Source: Pyrodictiaceae archaeon
GTDB taxonomy: Archaea > Thermoproteota > Thermoprotei_A > Sulfolobales > WANQ01
NCBI GenBank assembly: GCA_015521735.1
Contig: WANQ01000043.1
Coordinates: forward strand, 59,187-123,186
Direction: 5' to 3'
Length of the DNA stretch: 64,000 nucleotides
Shown here: piece after piece, positions 1 through 7,975 of the stretch
Layout: every line of letters begins with the position of its first letter
Position numbering within the stretch: position 1 is the first letter of the stretch
The notes under the pieces: model-generated
The model's input: the letters and a program-made list of their open reading frames with translations, nothing else
Told to the model about the DNA's origin: nothing
The model's database searches: none
Translations under genes and position numbers: made by a program

Positions 1-1270
1 TTCCAGTCTTTATCAATCCTCTCTTAACAGCCTCTAGTATACCCTTTACTTCATAAGGTCCTACAGCTTTAACATACCCATATGTTTTAGGCATTATTTC
101 TCCATCAGGTTTACTAGGTCTTAGGTCTTTTAGATCCATCTTTTTCAGCATTACTTGTAATTCTCTTGTAGTTATAACGTGTTCTCCATGTAGTTTTCTT
201 GCAACACATTGCGTTATTAGTACACTATGATATCCTAGTCTTGGTGTTGGTGGACGTACAAGGTATTTCCTTAGTTCAGGGTAGAACTGGTTTACATACT
301 TGTATTCTGCTTCGCTTACTGGCACTATGTTTAACTCGTGTGTGAGCTGTATGTCTGCTAAAGGCGACCATATTATTATCCTAGTAAATCCTAGTTCTCT
401 AAGCGCGGTAATAACCTTACCAGGATCTACTTCTTCTGCTTCTGCTAGTGCTGCTAATGCTTCTGGCTCTATGTATGCTATTGGATTATGTTTTGAGAGG
501 AGCCCTTGAACGTTTTCTATATCATTTCTGTAAACTAGGGCTCCTACAGGACAGTAAGCTGTACATAAACCACATAGTATGCATGTAGTGTTCTCAAATG
601 GCTCATAGAATGGTGTTGCAACTGCTATGTCTATTCCACGGTTAACGAATCCTAAAGCATTTACACCTAGACTACTACATACTCCAACGCATCTACCACA
701 AATAATACATTTATCTGCATGGAGCCTTAGTATCTTACCCCTAATATCACGTAAGTATTCACGACAGAACTCAAATCTCCTCTCACCTTGCTTAAACCAT
801 GATCCTCCCACTATCTTGGCTATGAGTTCTACTAACTCCCACTTGTTAATTGGGCATCCTCTTAGCCAGTAATCAACTCTAACATATCTTGAAATAGGTT
901 CTCCTTCAATGATTCCTTCATGCTTCTCTTCGCTTCCATAGACTTTCTTTACTCCATTAATGCTTCTTCCTTTCATAAGCCCTGGTATTCCTCCTAGGAG
1001 ACTACATGTACCTAGGGCTACTAGTATCTTCGCCTTTCTCCTAATCTCCTTTAGCTTCTCAGCATCCTCTATGGAAGCTACTGCTCCTTCAACGAATACT
1101 ATATCGTATTCCTCTCTTTCACTAGTATAGCCTAAAAGAGGTTCATAGGCTATTTCTATACCGTATTTCTCCATTAACTCGATTAGCTTCTCACCTAGAT
1201 TAACTATTTCATGCCTACATCCCTCGCATCCTGCTAGAGAGTATATTCCTACAATAATTTTGTCTGCCAT
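1..1270 (-). CDS. Chimeric hydrogenase subunit: [NiFe] small-subunit N-half + 2x[4Fe-4S] + [FeFe]-hydrogenase-like domain (3' end outside window)
   Basis: The frame is open from ATG at 1270 to the window edge (423 codons), so the C-terminus is missing. Residues 1-150 match the proximal-cluster half of a group 3 [NiFe] small subunit: C15 and C18 (AGCEGC), C89 (GTC), C139 (GCP). Residues 188-198 and 230-240 are two CxxCxxCxxxC ferredoxin motifs. From about residue 265 the chain resembles the large-subunit C-terminal domain of [FeFe] hydrogenases (PF02906 type), with a segment like VLTTREL followed by a GGVMEA-like region (VGPYEVKGILEA). The usual double-Cys loop is replaced by VSEAEY and only one Cys of the next loop remains (C355), so an H-cluster looks unlikely; the third loop lies outside. 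It is last of the visible operon, 16 bases after the large subunit. A hybrid electron-transfer subunit is inferred. Confidence 0.8.
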   Translation of the reverse strand, partial: MADKIIVGIYSLAGCEGCRHEIVNLGEKLIELMEKYGIEIAYEPLLGYTSEREEYDIVFVEGAVASIEDAEKLKEIRRKAKILVALGTCSLLGGIPGLMKGRSINGVKKVYGSEEKHEGIIEGEPISRYVRVDYWLRGCPINKWELVELIAKIVGGSWFKQGERRFEFCREYLRDIRGKILRLHADKCIICGRCVGVCSSLGVNALGFVNRGIDIAVATPFYEPFENTTCILCGLCTAYCPVGALVYRNDIENVQGLLSKHNPIAYIEPEALAALAEAEEVDPGKVITALRELGFTRIIIWSPLADIQLTHELNIVPVSEAEYKYVNQFYPELRKYLVRPPTPRLGYHSVLITQCVARKLHGEHVITTRELQVMLKKMDLKDLRPSKPDGEIMPKTYGYVKAVGPYEVKGILEAVKRGLIKTG

Positions 1271-1286
1271 GGATTTATACCTCAAC

Positions 1287-2558
1287 TTATTGTTTAACTA
1301 CAACATGGACAGCACATGGAAGACATGGATCGTATGCTCTAACAAGCATTGACAAATACTTTTTAGCTTCAACTACGTCTAATTCTCCTTCAACTATCTT
1401 CTTACCCAAGGTCATAGCTGAGTGTTCTATGTGGAGGGCATTCATTGCTGTAGGCGTTATTATATTAGCGTATACTACTCTACCCTCACTATCAACCCTA
1501 TAATGATGTATGAGTAGTCCTCTAGGTGCTTCAAGTACTCCTACTCCTTCACCACTACGTATGGTGTATTCTGTTCTTAGCCTAAGATCCCTATCTTTCA
1601 GTTCATCTAGCTTCTCCTTAACATCCATTATAGTTGCTAGTATTTCTAGTGCCTTAGCCTTAATGTTGGCGTAGGGATTGTTTAGTTCCTTTACAATAGA
1701 TGACACGTAGTCCTCTAATCCTACTAGTCTCTCACCATACTCCAACACTCTTGCACGTGAGCCAACATAGAATACTCTACCATTATATCTGTAAACCTTG
1801 GAGTTTGAGTAGTCTACTACCTCCTCTGAGATATACTTAGGGTAGTCTACGGCCCTGAACTTCTCCCCAGTAGACGATAGAATATAGTCGCCTATGGAGA
1901 GATAGCCTATAGGTGATTCAGATACAAGGTATACTGGTGAAGGATCTACTAGTTCTGGTAGTTCAAGCCTAGTTACATGGTCTACTACTTCTCTTGCAAG
2001 CTTCTCTGCCTCACCTAGTATCCTCACAGCTTTCTCTACTTTATCCTTTGAAGGCTTCTTTGTAAATCCTCCAATTCTATAAGTATTCGGGTTTACTATC
2101 CTACCTGCTAATAGCTCAACTACTTGTAAGCATAAGTTGTTTAGCTTAAACCCTACTTTAATTAAGTCTGGATTCCTTGATAGAAGCTCTGATAAAGTCC
2201 TAGCATTATAGTAGTCTGGTAGTGCTAGGAAGAATAAGTGTACTACATTGTTTTGTGCTACCTGTATCTTGTTCATGGATTCTTTTAGCAGTATTATATC
2301 ATCTGGTAGCTCTACTCCCAGCGCGTTTTCTATTGCTGTAATCGATGCTAAGAAATGTGCTATACTACATGCTCCACATATTCTTGACGCTATTATTGGT
2401 GCTTCATCTACTTTTCTACCCTCTATTACAGCTTCTATAAGCCTCATATCATGTACTACACGGAATTTTGCGTCAACACTACCATTCCTTAAGCTTAGCC
2501 TTAACTCTAGGTGTCCGAATACTTTATCTATTCTCTCGCTTAGCTCGAGATAGCTCAC
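1287..2558 (-). CDS. [NiFe]-hydrogenase large (catalytic) subunit, group 3-like
   Basis: This 423-residue protein carries the Ni-Fe site. The N-terminal motif RICGAC gives C61 and C64 with H68 nearby, and the C-terminal motif DPCLPC gives C412 and C415. The DPCxxCAxH arrangement is that of cytosolic group 3 (Mvh/Hox/sulfhydrogenase) enzymes, where a protease trims the tail after the His; only five residues (VVVKQ) follow H418 here. The length is normal for the group. The ATG at 2558 overlaps the stop of the upstream gene by four bases, so translation is probably coupled. No hyp maturation genes or maturation protease are in the window. The substrate is presumably H2/protons, with electrons exchanged through the neighbouring Fe-S and flavin subunits. 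Confidence 0.93.
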   Translation of the reverse strand: MSYLELSERIDKVFGHLELRLSLRNGSVDAKFRVVHDMRLIEAVIEGRKVDEAPIIASRICGACSIAHFLASITAIENALGVELPDDIILLKESMNKIQVAQNNVVHLFFLALPDYYNARTLSELLSRNPDLIKVGFKLNNLCLQVVELLAGRIVNPNTYRIGGFTKKPSKDKVEKAVRILGEAEKLAREVVDHVTRLELPELVDPSPVYLVSESPIGYLSIGDYILSSTGEKFRAVDYPKYISEEVVDYSNSKVYRYNGRVFYVGSRARVLEYGERLVGLEDYVSSIVKELNNPYANIKAKALEILATIMDVKEKLDELKDRDLRLRTEYTIRSGEGVGVLEAPRGLLIHHYRVDSEGRVVYANIITPTAMNALHIEHSAMTLGKKIVEGELDVVEAKKYLSMLVRAYDPCLPCAVHVVVKQ

Positions 2559-3226
2559 TTCTTTTCACCTCCATTATAGGTTTCTAGTAATATGTTGTAG
2601 ATCTTGTCTAGGCTTGGGTGATTATTCCAGAATAACTTCATCTTAGAGAATACTTCTTCTAATGGTATTTTATGCTCCTTGTAGAGCCTAGCCGCCTCAA
2701 CTAGTACGTCTCTACGTGTTATAGGGCCACGACATCCTATACATATAGTTCCTTCTCTAGTACAGGGGCTACCACAACCAGCTATAGTTATTGGGCCTAG
2801 GCATGGTTCTCCTCTTACTAGTAAACACTCGTTTCCGTGGAGAGGGCATTCAGCACATACTGGTATGCCTTCTACACCATATTCTCTTGCTAAGTCTAGT
2901 AGTTGGCAGAATCCGCCTTTCCTTGGACAAGACTGGCATTTAATTTTATGGGATGCTAGTATTAGTTCTAGTATTACTCTACGGTTACGTCTAACTCTCT
3001 CTGTATTAGTGTAGACTCTTAGCCCCTCTGATACAGGGTAGGCGCAAGCTGGTACTAGTCTACCGTTACCTAGTTCTACAATACATATTCTACATGATGC
3101 TTCACGGTATATTCCCTTGAAGAAGCATAGTGTTGGAACACTATATCCAGCCTTAATTACAGCGTCAATTATATATGATCCCTCCCCTACTTCTACTTCT
3201 TTATCATTAACGTAGACCTTAACCAT
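2555..3226 (-). CDS. NuoG/HoxU-like Fe-S protein fused to the distal-cluster half of a [NiFe] small subunit
   Basis: Residues 1-80 form a plant-type [2Fe-2S] domain (C34, C45, C48, C61). H93, C97, C100 and C107 form the His-Cys3 [4Fe-4S] motif of NuoG/HoxU. Instead of the usual next ferredoxin domain, residues 124-165 hold eight Cys (C124, C127, C134, C142, C151, C155, C162, C165) within text such as GEPCLGPITIAGCG and CIGCRGP. That is the signature of the C-terminal half of Mvh/sulfhydrogenase-type small subunits, which binds the medial and distal [4Fe-4S] clusters. The matching N-terminal half is in the protein at 1-1270. The order makes this the electron wire between the flavin subunit and the Ni-Fe site. 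The ATG at 3226 follows the NuoF-like stop by nine bases. Confidence 0.85.
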   Translation of the reverse strand: MVKVYVNDKEVEVGEGSYIIDAVIKAGYSVPTLCFFKGIYREASCRICIVELGNGRLVPACAYPVSEGLRVYTNTERVRRNRRVILELILASHKIKCQSCPRKGGFCQLLDLAREYGVEGIPVCAECPLHGNECLLVRGEPCLGPITIAGCGSPCTREGTICIGCRGPITRRDVLVEAARLYKEHKIPLEEVFSKMKLFWNNHPSLDKIYNILLETYNGGEKK

Positions 3227-3235
3227 ACCGTATTA

Positions 3236-5191
3236 TCACCTCTTCTCAACTGCTCCTACAGGACAAACAATATAGCATTGACCACAGTGAATACACTTTG
3301 ACTTATCAATTACATGGGGCTTACCTAGTTCACCTGAAATAGCTTTAGATGGACAATTTCTTGCACAAGTACCACATCCAGTACATTTGTCAGGGTTAAT
3401 CCAGTACTCTACTAGCTTAGTACATACTTTTGCAGGACAACGCTTACTACGAACATGTGCTAGGTACTCGTCCTTGAAGTATCGTAGCGTTGACAATACT
3501 GGGTTAGGGGCTGTTCCACCGAGAGCACATAAGCTTGAACTCCTAATTACATTTCCTAGCTCTTCTAGTACTTCTAGATCCTCTTCACTTCCTTCACCAT
3601 TAGTTATCTTTTCCAGTATATCGTAGAGTATCTTCATCCCTATGCGGCATGGGAAACACTTGCCACAGGATTCTGCTACAGTAAAGCTTGTAAAGAACTT
3701 AGCTACATCAACCATACAGCTATGGTCATCTATTACTACTATTCCACCAGAACCCATTATTGCTCCAGCTTTCTGCAATGTCTCGTAGTCTATTGGTGTT
3801 GATAGTAGGCTTGCAGGTACACATCCACCACTAGGCCCACCTATCTGTACTGCTTTGATTTTCCTACCTTCTGGTGGTCCTCCAGCAATCTCTACTACTA
3901 GCTTCTCTATTGTTGTCCCTACTGGTACTTCGTAGGCACCAGTACGTTTAACTGAACCCGTTACACAGAACATCTTAGTACCCTTAGTCTTCTCTGTACC
4001 ATACTTGGCGAACTTCTCCCATCCCTCAGCCATTATCGTTGCTACATGAGCTAGTGTCTCAACATTATTGATTATGGTAGGTTTACCCCATAGTCCACGT
4101 GTTGCTGGATAAGGTGGTCTTTGCCTAGGCCTAGTCCTCCCCTCTATTGCTGCGATTAACGCTGTTTCTTCTCCACATACAAAGGCTCCTGCACTAAGGA
4201 TTACTTCTACGTCAAAGCTAAAGCCTCTTCCAAGAATATTGTCTCCTAGTAGACCATACTTTCTTGCCTGCTCAACAGCTTTTGATAAGCGCTCAGCCAT
4301 TAATGGTTTTTCTGCTCTAACGAATATGAAACCCTTACTCGCACCTATGGCGTAGGCTGCTATTATCATTCCCTCAAGTACTCGGTGGGGATCTGATTCT
4401 GCTAGCAATCTATTCATGAATGCTCCAGGGTCTCCTTCATCAGCATTCATTATAATGTACTTGACGTCTCCTGGTTGCTCACGAGCAATCTTCCATTTCA
4501 GCCACGTTGGGAATCCTGCTCCTCCACGTCCACGTAGACCCGACTTCCTTATCTCCTCTATTACTTCCTCAGGCCTCATGTTTAGTGCTCGGTCTAGTCC
4601 ACGGTATCCTCCAAGAGCTATGTACTCCTCTATTGACTCTGGATCAACTATTCCACAGTTCCTTGAAACCCATCTTACCTGATTCCTCCATGGCTCAAGC
4701 TCGTCTAGTAGTGGCACCTTGTCTTCTCCTTTCGCATTACCAGTACGATTCCTTAATGCAAAAGCACTTGATACATCTCCTTCAAGGTATTCTTTTATAA
4801 TTCTTGGCACATCACTTGGCTTAACATTAGCGTAAATCGCTGAAGGCATACCCTTCTTAGACAGCTCTATCCATGGATCTATGTAGCACATCCCCATACA
4901 TCCAGTTCTATGTATATCAGCTAGTATTCCACGTGACTTAACCTCTTTAACAACAGCTTCGTAGACTTCGTGTGCTCCAGCAGCAATAGTACAGCTAGCA
5001 AGTGGTACATTTATCTTAAACCCATGTCTACCATATCTTATCTCTTTAAGTCTTCTACTCCTCCTGACACGGCATTCAACGTCTTCGTGACATAACGGTC
5101 CACTTAGTCTACACCTAATATAGTGGCGACAAGGATACTCAGGGCTATGCCAACATCTATTACAACACTTATCCATTAATGTCCAGGTCAA
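3236..5191 (-). CDS. NuoF/HydB-like flavin subunit (FMN, NAD(P)H, Fe-S)
   Basis: This 651-residue protein has the layout of HydB of trimeric bifurcating hydrogenases: a thioredoxin-like [2Fe-2S] domain (about 57-130), the NuoF 51-kDa core (about 180-590) and two C-terminal ferredoxin motifs (C603-C613 and C633-C643). The FMN/NADH loops are visible (GLRGRGGAGFPTWLKWK near 218, GAFVCGEETAL near 335, GLWGKPTIINNVET near 367). The core [4Fe-4S] motif is SCGKCFPC near 508-515 with C555. Two oddities stand out. The first of the four thioredoxin-domain Cys is missing (V62; C67, C98 and C102 remain), and an extra Cys-rich tail occupies residues 9-40 (seven Cys). It probably oxidises NAD(P)H or reduces NAD(P)+ and passes electrons on. 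It overlaps the NuoE-like gene by four bases. Confidence 0.92.
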   Translation of the reverse strand: MTWTLMDKCCNRCWHSPEYPCRHYIRCRLSGPLCHEDVECRVRRSRRLKEIRYGRHGFKINVPLASCTIAAGAHEVYEAVVKEVKSRGILADIHRTGCMGMCYIDPWIELSKKGMPSAIYANVKPSDVPRIIKEYLEGDVSSAFALRNRTGNAKGEDKVPLLDELEPWRNQVRWVSRNCGIVDPESIEEYIALGGYRGLDRALNMRPEEVIEEIRKSGLRGRGGAGFPTWLKWKIAREQPGDVKYIIMNADEGDPGAFMNRLLAESDPHRVLEGMIIAAYAIGASKGFIFVRAEKPLMAERLSKAVEQARKYGLLGDNILGRGFSFDVEVILSAGAFVCGEETALIAAIEGRTRPRQRPPYPATRGLWGKPTIINNVETLAHVATIMAEGWEKFAKYGTEKTKGTKMFCVTGSVKRTGAYEVPVGTTIEKLVVEIAGGPPEGRKIKAVQIGGPSGGCVPASLLSTPIDYETLQKAGAIMGSGGIVVIDDHSCMVDVAKFFTSFTVAESCGKCFPCRIGMKILYDILEKITNGEGSEEDLEVLEELGNVIRSSSLCALGGTAPNPVLSTLRYFKDEYLAHVRSKRCPAKVCTKLVEYWINPDKCTGCGTCARNCPSKAISGELGKPHVIDKSKCIHCGQCYIVCPVGAVEKR

Positions 5192-5718
5192 CTACCACCA
5201 CCTTTAATCTTCTTCAATGCTAGTGAACGATATTTTGCAACAATACGTCTAGCATCACGTATGGTTACATGCCCGTGAAGGTACCGCTCCTTACCATCCC
5301 TACTAATAACCATGACTACCGGTGCTAGACTACATGCACCAAAACATCTCGCCTTCTCTACACTAACCGTTCCATCCTTTGCAGTATTCTCGTATTTCCC
5401 TAAACCCAAAAACCTCTTCATAGCCTCATAATTGTCTAGATTACCTTTAAGATGACAAGCCGTGCCCATGCAGACTAGTATTATATAATACCCAGGTGGC
5501 TCAAGCTTAAACTGGTGATAGAATGTTGCAACATTAAGTACCTCACTTAACGGAATACCTGTTAACTTTGCAAGCTCCTCCAATGCTCTTCTAGGCAAAT
5601 AGCCATAACGACTTTGTATCTCCTGTAACATACGCATAAGATACCTTCTCTCACCACGATACCTAGCAACTATACTAGATACCACGTTGACTACTGTTTG
5701 ATTAACCAACGCATTCAC
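5188..5718 (-). CDS. NuoE/HydC-like [2Fe-2S] subunit
   Basis: The 176-residue protein has the 24-kDa NuoE fold: a helical N-terminal domain (about 15-70) and a thioredoxin-like [2Fe-2S] domain with C83-x4-C88 (CMGTAC) and C125-x3-C129 (CFGAC). It is the first gene of the hydrogenase operon and partners the NuoF-like flavoprotein. The start is GTG at 5718; no strong ribosome site precedes it. An AT-rich segment (minus strand, about 5762-5772) could be the TATA box, giving a leader of roughly 20 bases. A 22-bp inverted repeat lies about 95 bases upstream of the start. Confidence 0.92.
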   Translation of the reverse strand: MNALVNQTVVNVVSSIVARYRGERRYLMRMLQEIQSRYGYLPRRALEELAKLTGIPLSEVLNVATFYHQFKLEPPGYYIILVCMGTACHLKGNLDNYEAMKRFLGLGKYENTAKDGTVSVEKARCFGACSLAPVVMVISRDGKERYLHGHVTIRDARRIVAKYRSLALKKIKGGGS

Positions 5719-5810
5719 CGAGCTACTAGCTTACGCGTCCTGCAATGCCAGCAAACATGTTATTTACTATGAGTCAAAAGTAATCATAATTACAGTATTA
5801 GTTTAAGTAA

Positions 5811-5832
5811 CCGTAATTACACGTAATTACGG
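5811..5832. promoter_or_regulatory. Perfect inverted repeat, candidate operator of the hydrogenase operon
   Basis: CCGTAATTAC and GTAATTACGG are 10-bp perfect arms separated by AC. The site is in the 166-base gap upstream of the hydrogenase operon start. A dimeric regulator site is inferred; the neighbouring AbrB-PhoU protein is one candidate binder. Confidence 0.5.
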
Positions 5833-5874
5833 TGAAAAGAGAATATGAGTAGCCGTAGCTCTATAGAGAATAGG

Positions 5875-5892
5875 TAGAGTAATATTACTCTA
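5875..5892. repeat. 18-bp perfect palindrome over the regulator stop codon
   Basis: TAGAGTAATATTACTCTA reads the same on both strands and overlaps the last codons of the AbrB-PhoU gene. It may be an mRNA 3' hairpin or a protein site; no T-run follows, so a terminator is not clear. Confidence 0.45.
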
Positions 5893-6922
5893 GAAGTGGG
5901 AAGAATCGGCAACGACATGCTTTATCTCTTATACACCTACTAACAGTTATACGGGCTATGCTCATAGAACTTCTTATTACTGGTAGTATTTCCTCAGCTA
6001 TCATAGTATTATGTTTTCCTAGTTCTCCTAAAAGCTCGTTAATATACTCCATTACGATTTCCTCTTTACCTAATACCGTTAACGCCTTATTTATATCGTT
6101 ACTTATATACGATGATATGGATGCTTCATATAGTTCTTGCAAGTAGCCTATGATTTTGTCTATTTCTTCTCCTAGTTCAACTCTATCCCTGCTAGGAGTA
6201 CTAGCTATCATTCTAGCTAGTCTTGTAATAGAATCTGTTATCTCCTTGAGATCCCTTAAGACTATTATGGAATCTATTATATCCTGTATATTCTTACCAC
6301 GTACTACGTTTTTCTTAGAGGCTCTTAGGCCTAGATAGTATATTCCTTCAGCTTCCTCTTCTAAGTCTTTTAGCTCATCTAGTATTATTGTATTATTACT
6401 ACGTACTAGTTTACGTGTTATACTGAATACTTGGTTAAGTGTAGTGGAGAACTTTTCTATAATGGGTTCAACGTTAACTGGAGCTTCCATGAACGTTAAC
6501 TTATAGGAGTAGCCTTTAAGTCCGGGTAATACCACCATTCCGGGAAGCTTTTTCCTTAGTATCCTTAATGATTCTCCTAGTACCTCTTGCTTGCCCTTCA
6601 CGTGTATCTCGGATACACCTTCAATGTATGCTCCAATGACTTCTTCTACTAATTGCTTAGTACTTCTACGAGTAGCATCCAATGCTATTCTTAGACCTAA
6701 AGGTTCTTCTGACACCTTCTCTCTTGGAGGGCGAACTATTATTGTATCTTCATGTTTTTCTAGTTCTACTAGGTCTCCTACCTCTATACCTAGTTCACGA
6801 CACCATTTCTTAGGTATGGTTATAGCATATGATGCTTCTCCTACTCTAAGTACTTTCCTTCGCTCCTTCTCTAAAGCCAATACACATAACACCCTACAAT
6901 TACAAATTGTTGTAGTAGGCAA
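5885..6922 (-). CDS. AbrB-PhoU family regulator
   Basis: An N-terminal SpoVT/AbrB-type DNA-binding domain (roughly residues 20-62, text such as ITIPKKWCRELGIEVGD) is followed by about 270 helical residues with two PhoU-like three-helix repeats. The architecture equals that of 55486-56523, which sits beside the phosphate importer. In archaea such proteins are annotated as phosphate uptake regulators. Here the neighbour is the hydrogenase operon, so the signal sensed is open. The longest frame starts with TTG at 6922, but a good TATA box occupies 6922-6930. Transcription would then begin near 6900, so the real start is more likely GTG at 6892 or TTG at 6880. The C-terminus is Cys-rich (CIRDKACRC), unlike the other copy. 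Confidence 0.8.
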   Translation of the reverse strand: MPTTTICNCRVLCVLALEKERRKVLRVGEASYAITIPKKWCRELGIEVGDLVELEKHEDTIIVRPPREKVSEEPLGLRIALDATRRSTKQLVEEVIGAYIEGVSEIHVKGKQEVLGESLRILRKKLPGMVVLPGLKGYSYKLTFMEAPVNVEPIIEKFSTTLNQVFSITRKLVRSNNTIILDELKDLEEEAEGIYYLGLRASKKNVVRGKNIQDIIDSIIVLRDLKEITDSITRLARMIASTPSRDRVELGEEIDKIIGYLQELYEASISSYISNDINKALTVLGKEEIVMEYINELLGELGKHNTMIAEEILPVIRSSMSIARITVSRCIRDKACRCRFFPLLE

Positions 6923-6930
6923 TTATATAT
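6922..6930 (-). promoter_or_regulatory. TATA box of the AbrB-PhoU gene
   Basis: ATATATAAT on the minus strand lies about 26 bases before position 6900. It overlaps the longest possible start codon and so argues for the downstream GTG at 6892 with a very short leader. Confidence 0.55.
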
Positions 6931-7090
6931 CTTGACGCTAGAATAACTACAGCATTAAGTAGACCCCACGGTAGACAATGGAGTTTAAGCCTTAATGTAG
7001 AGAGGTCACAGGTAGTGGAGGAGGATACTAGTAGAAGTAATTCTTAAGAATACTGGGTATAGGTAGTAAACGGTAAAGCAGATGAAATAG

Positions 7091-7381
7091 TTACTCTATG
7101 ACTAATAGGTTATCCCTCTTCTCGACTACGCCTTTCTCTACAAAGGCTGTTAGTACGAGTCCTCTTGCTAGAACTGATGGGTTGACACGGACAATACCCT
7201 TAACTTCAACTTCGAGTACACCTTTAACTATGCCTTCTTTGACTTTCTCGCCAGTCTCGTTACGATAGATATGGTAATTGACGTCGAAGCCACTTTGGGT
7301 CTTCTCGGCTTCTTCGCCTTTAACCTTTATGGGTAATTCTACTTTAACTGGGGTAAGGTGAAGTAGTATCATGTACTTCAA
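7091..7381 (-). CDS. Small hypothetical protein
   Basis: I do not recognise this 96-residue protein. It is rich in Val, Lys and Glu with alternating hydrophobic residues, which suggests a beta-rich soluble fold; there is no Cys, signal peptide or membrane segment. A ribosome site GGAGGT (minus strand, 7391-7396) stands nine bases before TTG at 7381, which favours this start over the ATG at 7372. It is a lone minus-strand gene facing away from the plus-strand set at 7544. Coding is likely because of the ribosome site and even amino-acid use, but the function is unknown. Confidence 0.6.
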   Translation of the reverse strand: MKYMILLHLTPVKVELPIKVKGEEAEKTQSGFDVNYHIYRNETGEKVKEGIVKGVLEVEVKGIVRVNPSVLARGLVLTAFVEKGVVEKRDNLLVIE

Positions 7382-7543
7382 TCTACAATTACCTCCTCGC
7401 TGAGTGATTATGGCTTCTACCTAATATTTTATTCCCTTAGCTTCAGTCTTGTCTTCCTCTCTTGTTGATTACATGGTATTAATAGTTGTTGCTTTAAAGT
7501 ATTTTGTTAGAGGTGAAATATTATTTAGTAGTCTCGTGTATCG

Positions 7544-7969
7544 TTGTCTGGGTGTTGGGTTCTGCCAGTAATACTTGTTGAGGAGTTGTCTAAGAGTCGT
7601 ACTGGTAAACATGCTGTCCGTAAACTTGCATTTATTGTTTCAAAGGATGGTGGTATACGTAGGGTTGAATGTAGAGAGTGGCTTGATGCACCTAAGACTT
7701 ATACTCGTGGATGGAGTCGTGCATGTAGTGTTGAGTTAGGTGAAAACGAGTATGCTGTACAAGTACATCTTGTAAAAAACCTTTACGGACATGTTAAGGG
7801 GTATATCTTAGTCTATGATCGTGAAGGAAACGTTGTCTTTAGAGCTGTTTATCGTAGACTTAAGCTTAGGAGAAGTTTCGGGCACCCACGTTATGCTTGG
7901 ATAGTTAAGCGTGTAGCAGAGGAACTCAAACTACCAGTTAAAAGGTATAATCTAGGCGTAGTGGTGTAG
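7544..7969 (+). CDS. Hypothetical basic protein
   Basis: A 141-residue protein I do not recognise. It is basic with many Arg and aromatic residues, has two Cys and no membrane segment, and ends in a Val-rich tail. The TTG at 7544 is the longest start. The stop is six bases before the start of the Cys-rich protein at 7976, so the two are probably co-transcribed. The predicted fold is beta strands in the middle (about 75-110) and a helix near 118-133. A role in nucleic-acid binding is possible from its charge but not shown. Confidence 0.65.
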   Translation: MSGCWVLPVILVEELSKSRTGKHAVRKLAFIVSKDGGIRRVECREWLDAPKTYTRGWSRACSVELGENEYAVQVHLVKNLYGHVKGYILVYDREGNVVFRAVYRRLKLRRSFGHPRYAWIVKRVAEELKLPVKRYNLGVVV

Positions 7970-7975
7970 CATGAA

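Noticed and set aside
300-872. Short plus-strand frames over the first 900 bases
   Set aside because: They are shadows of the minus-strand hydrogenase subunit, whose Cys motifs are clear.
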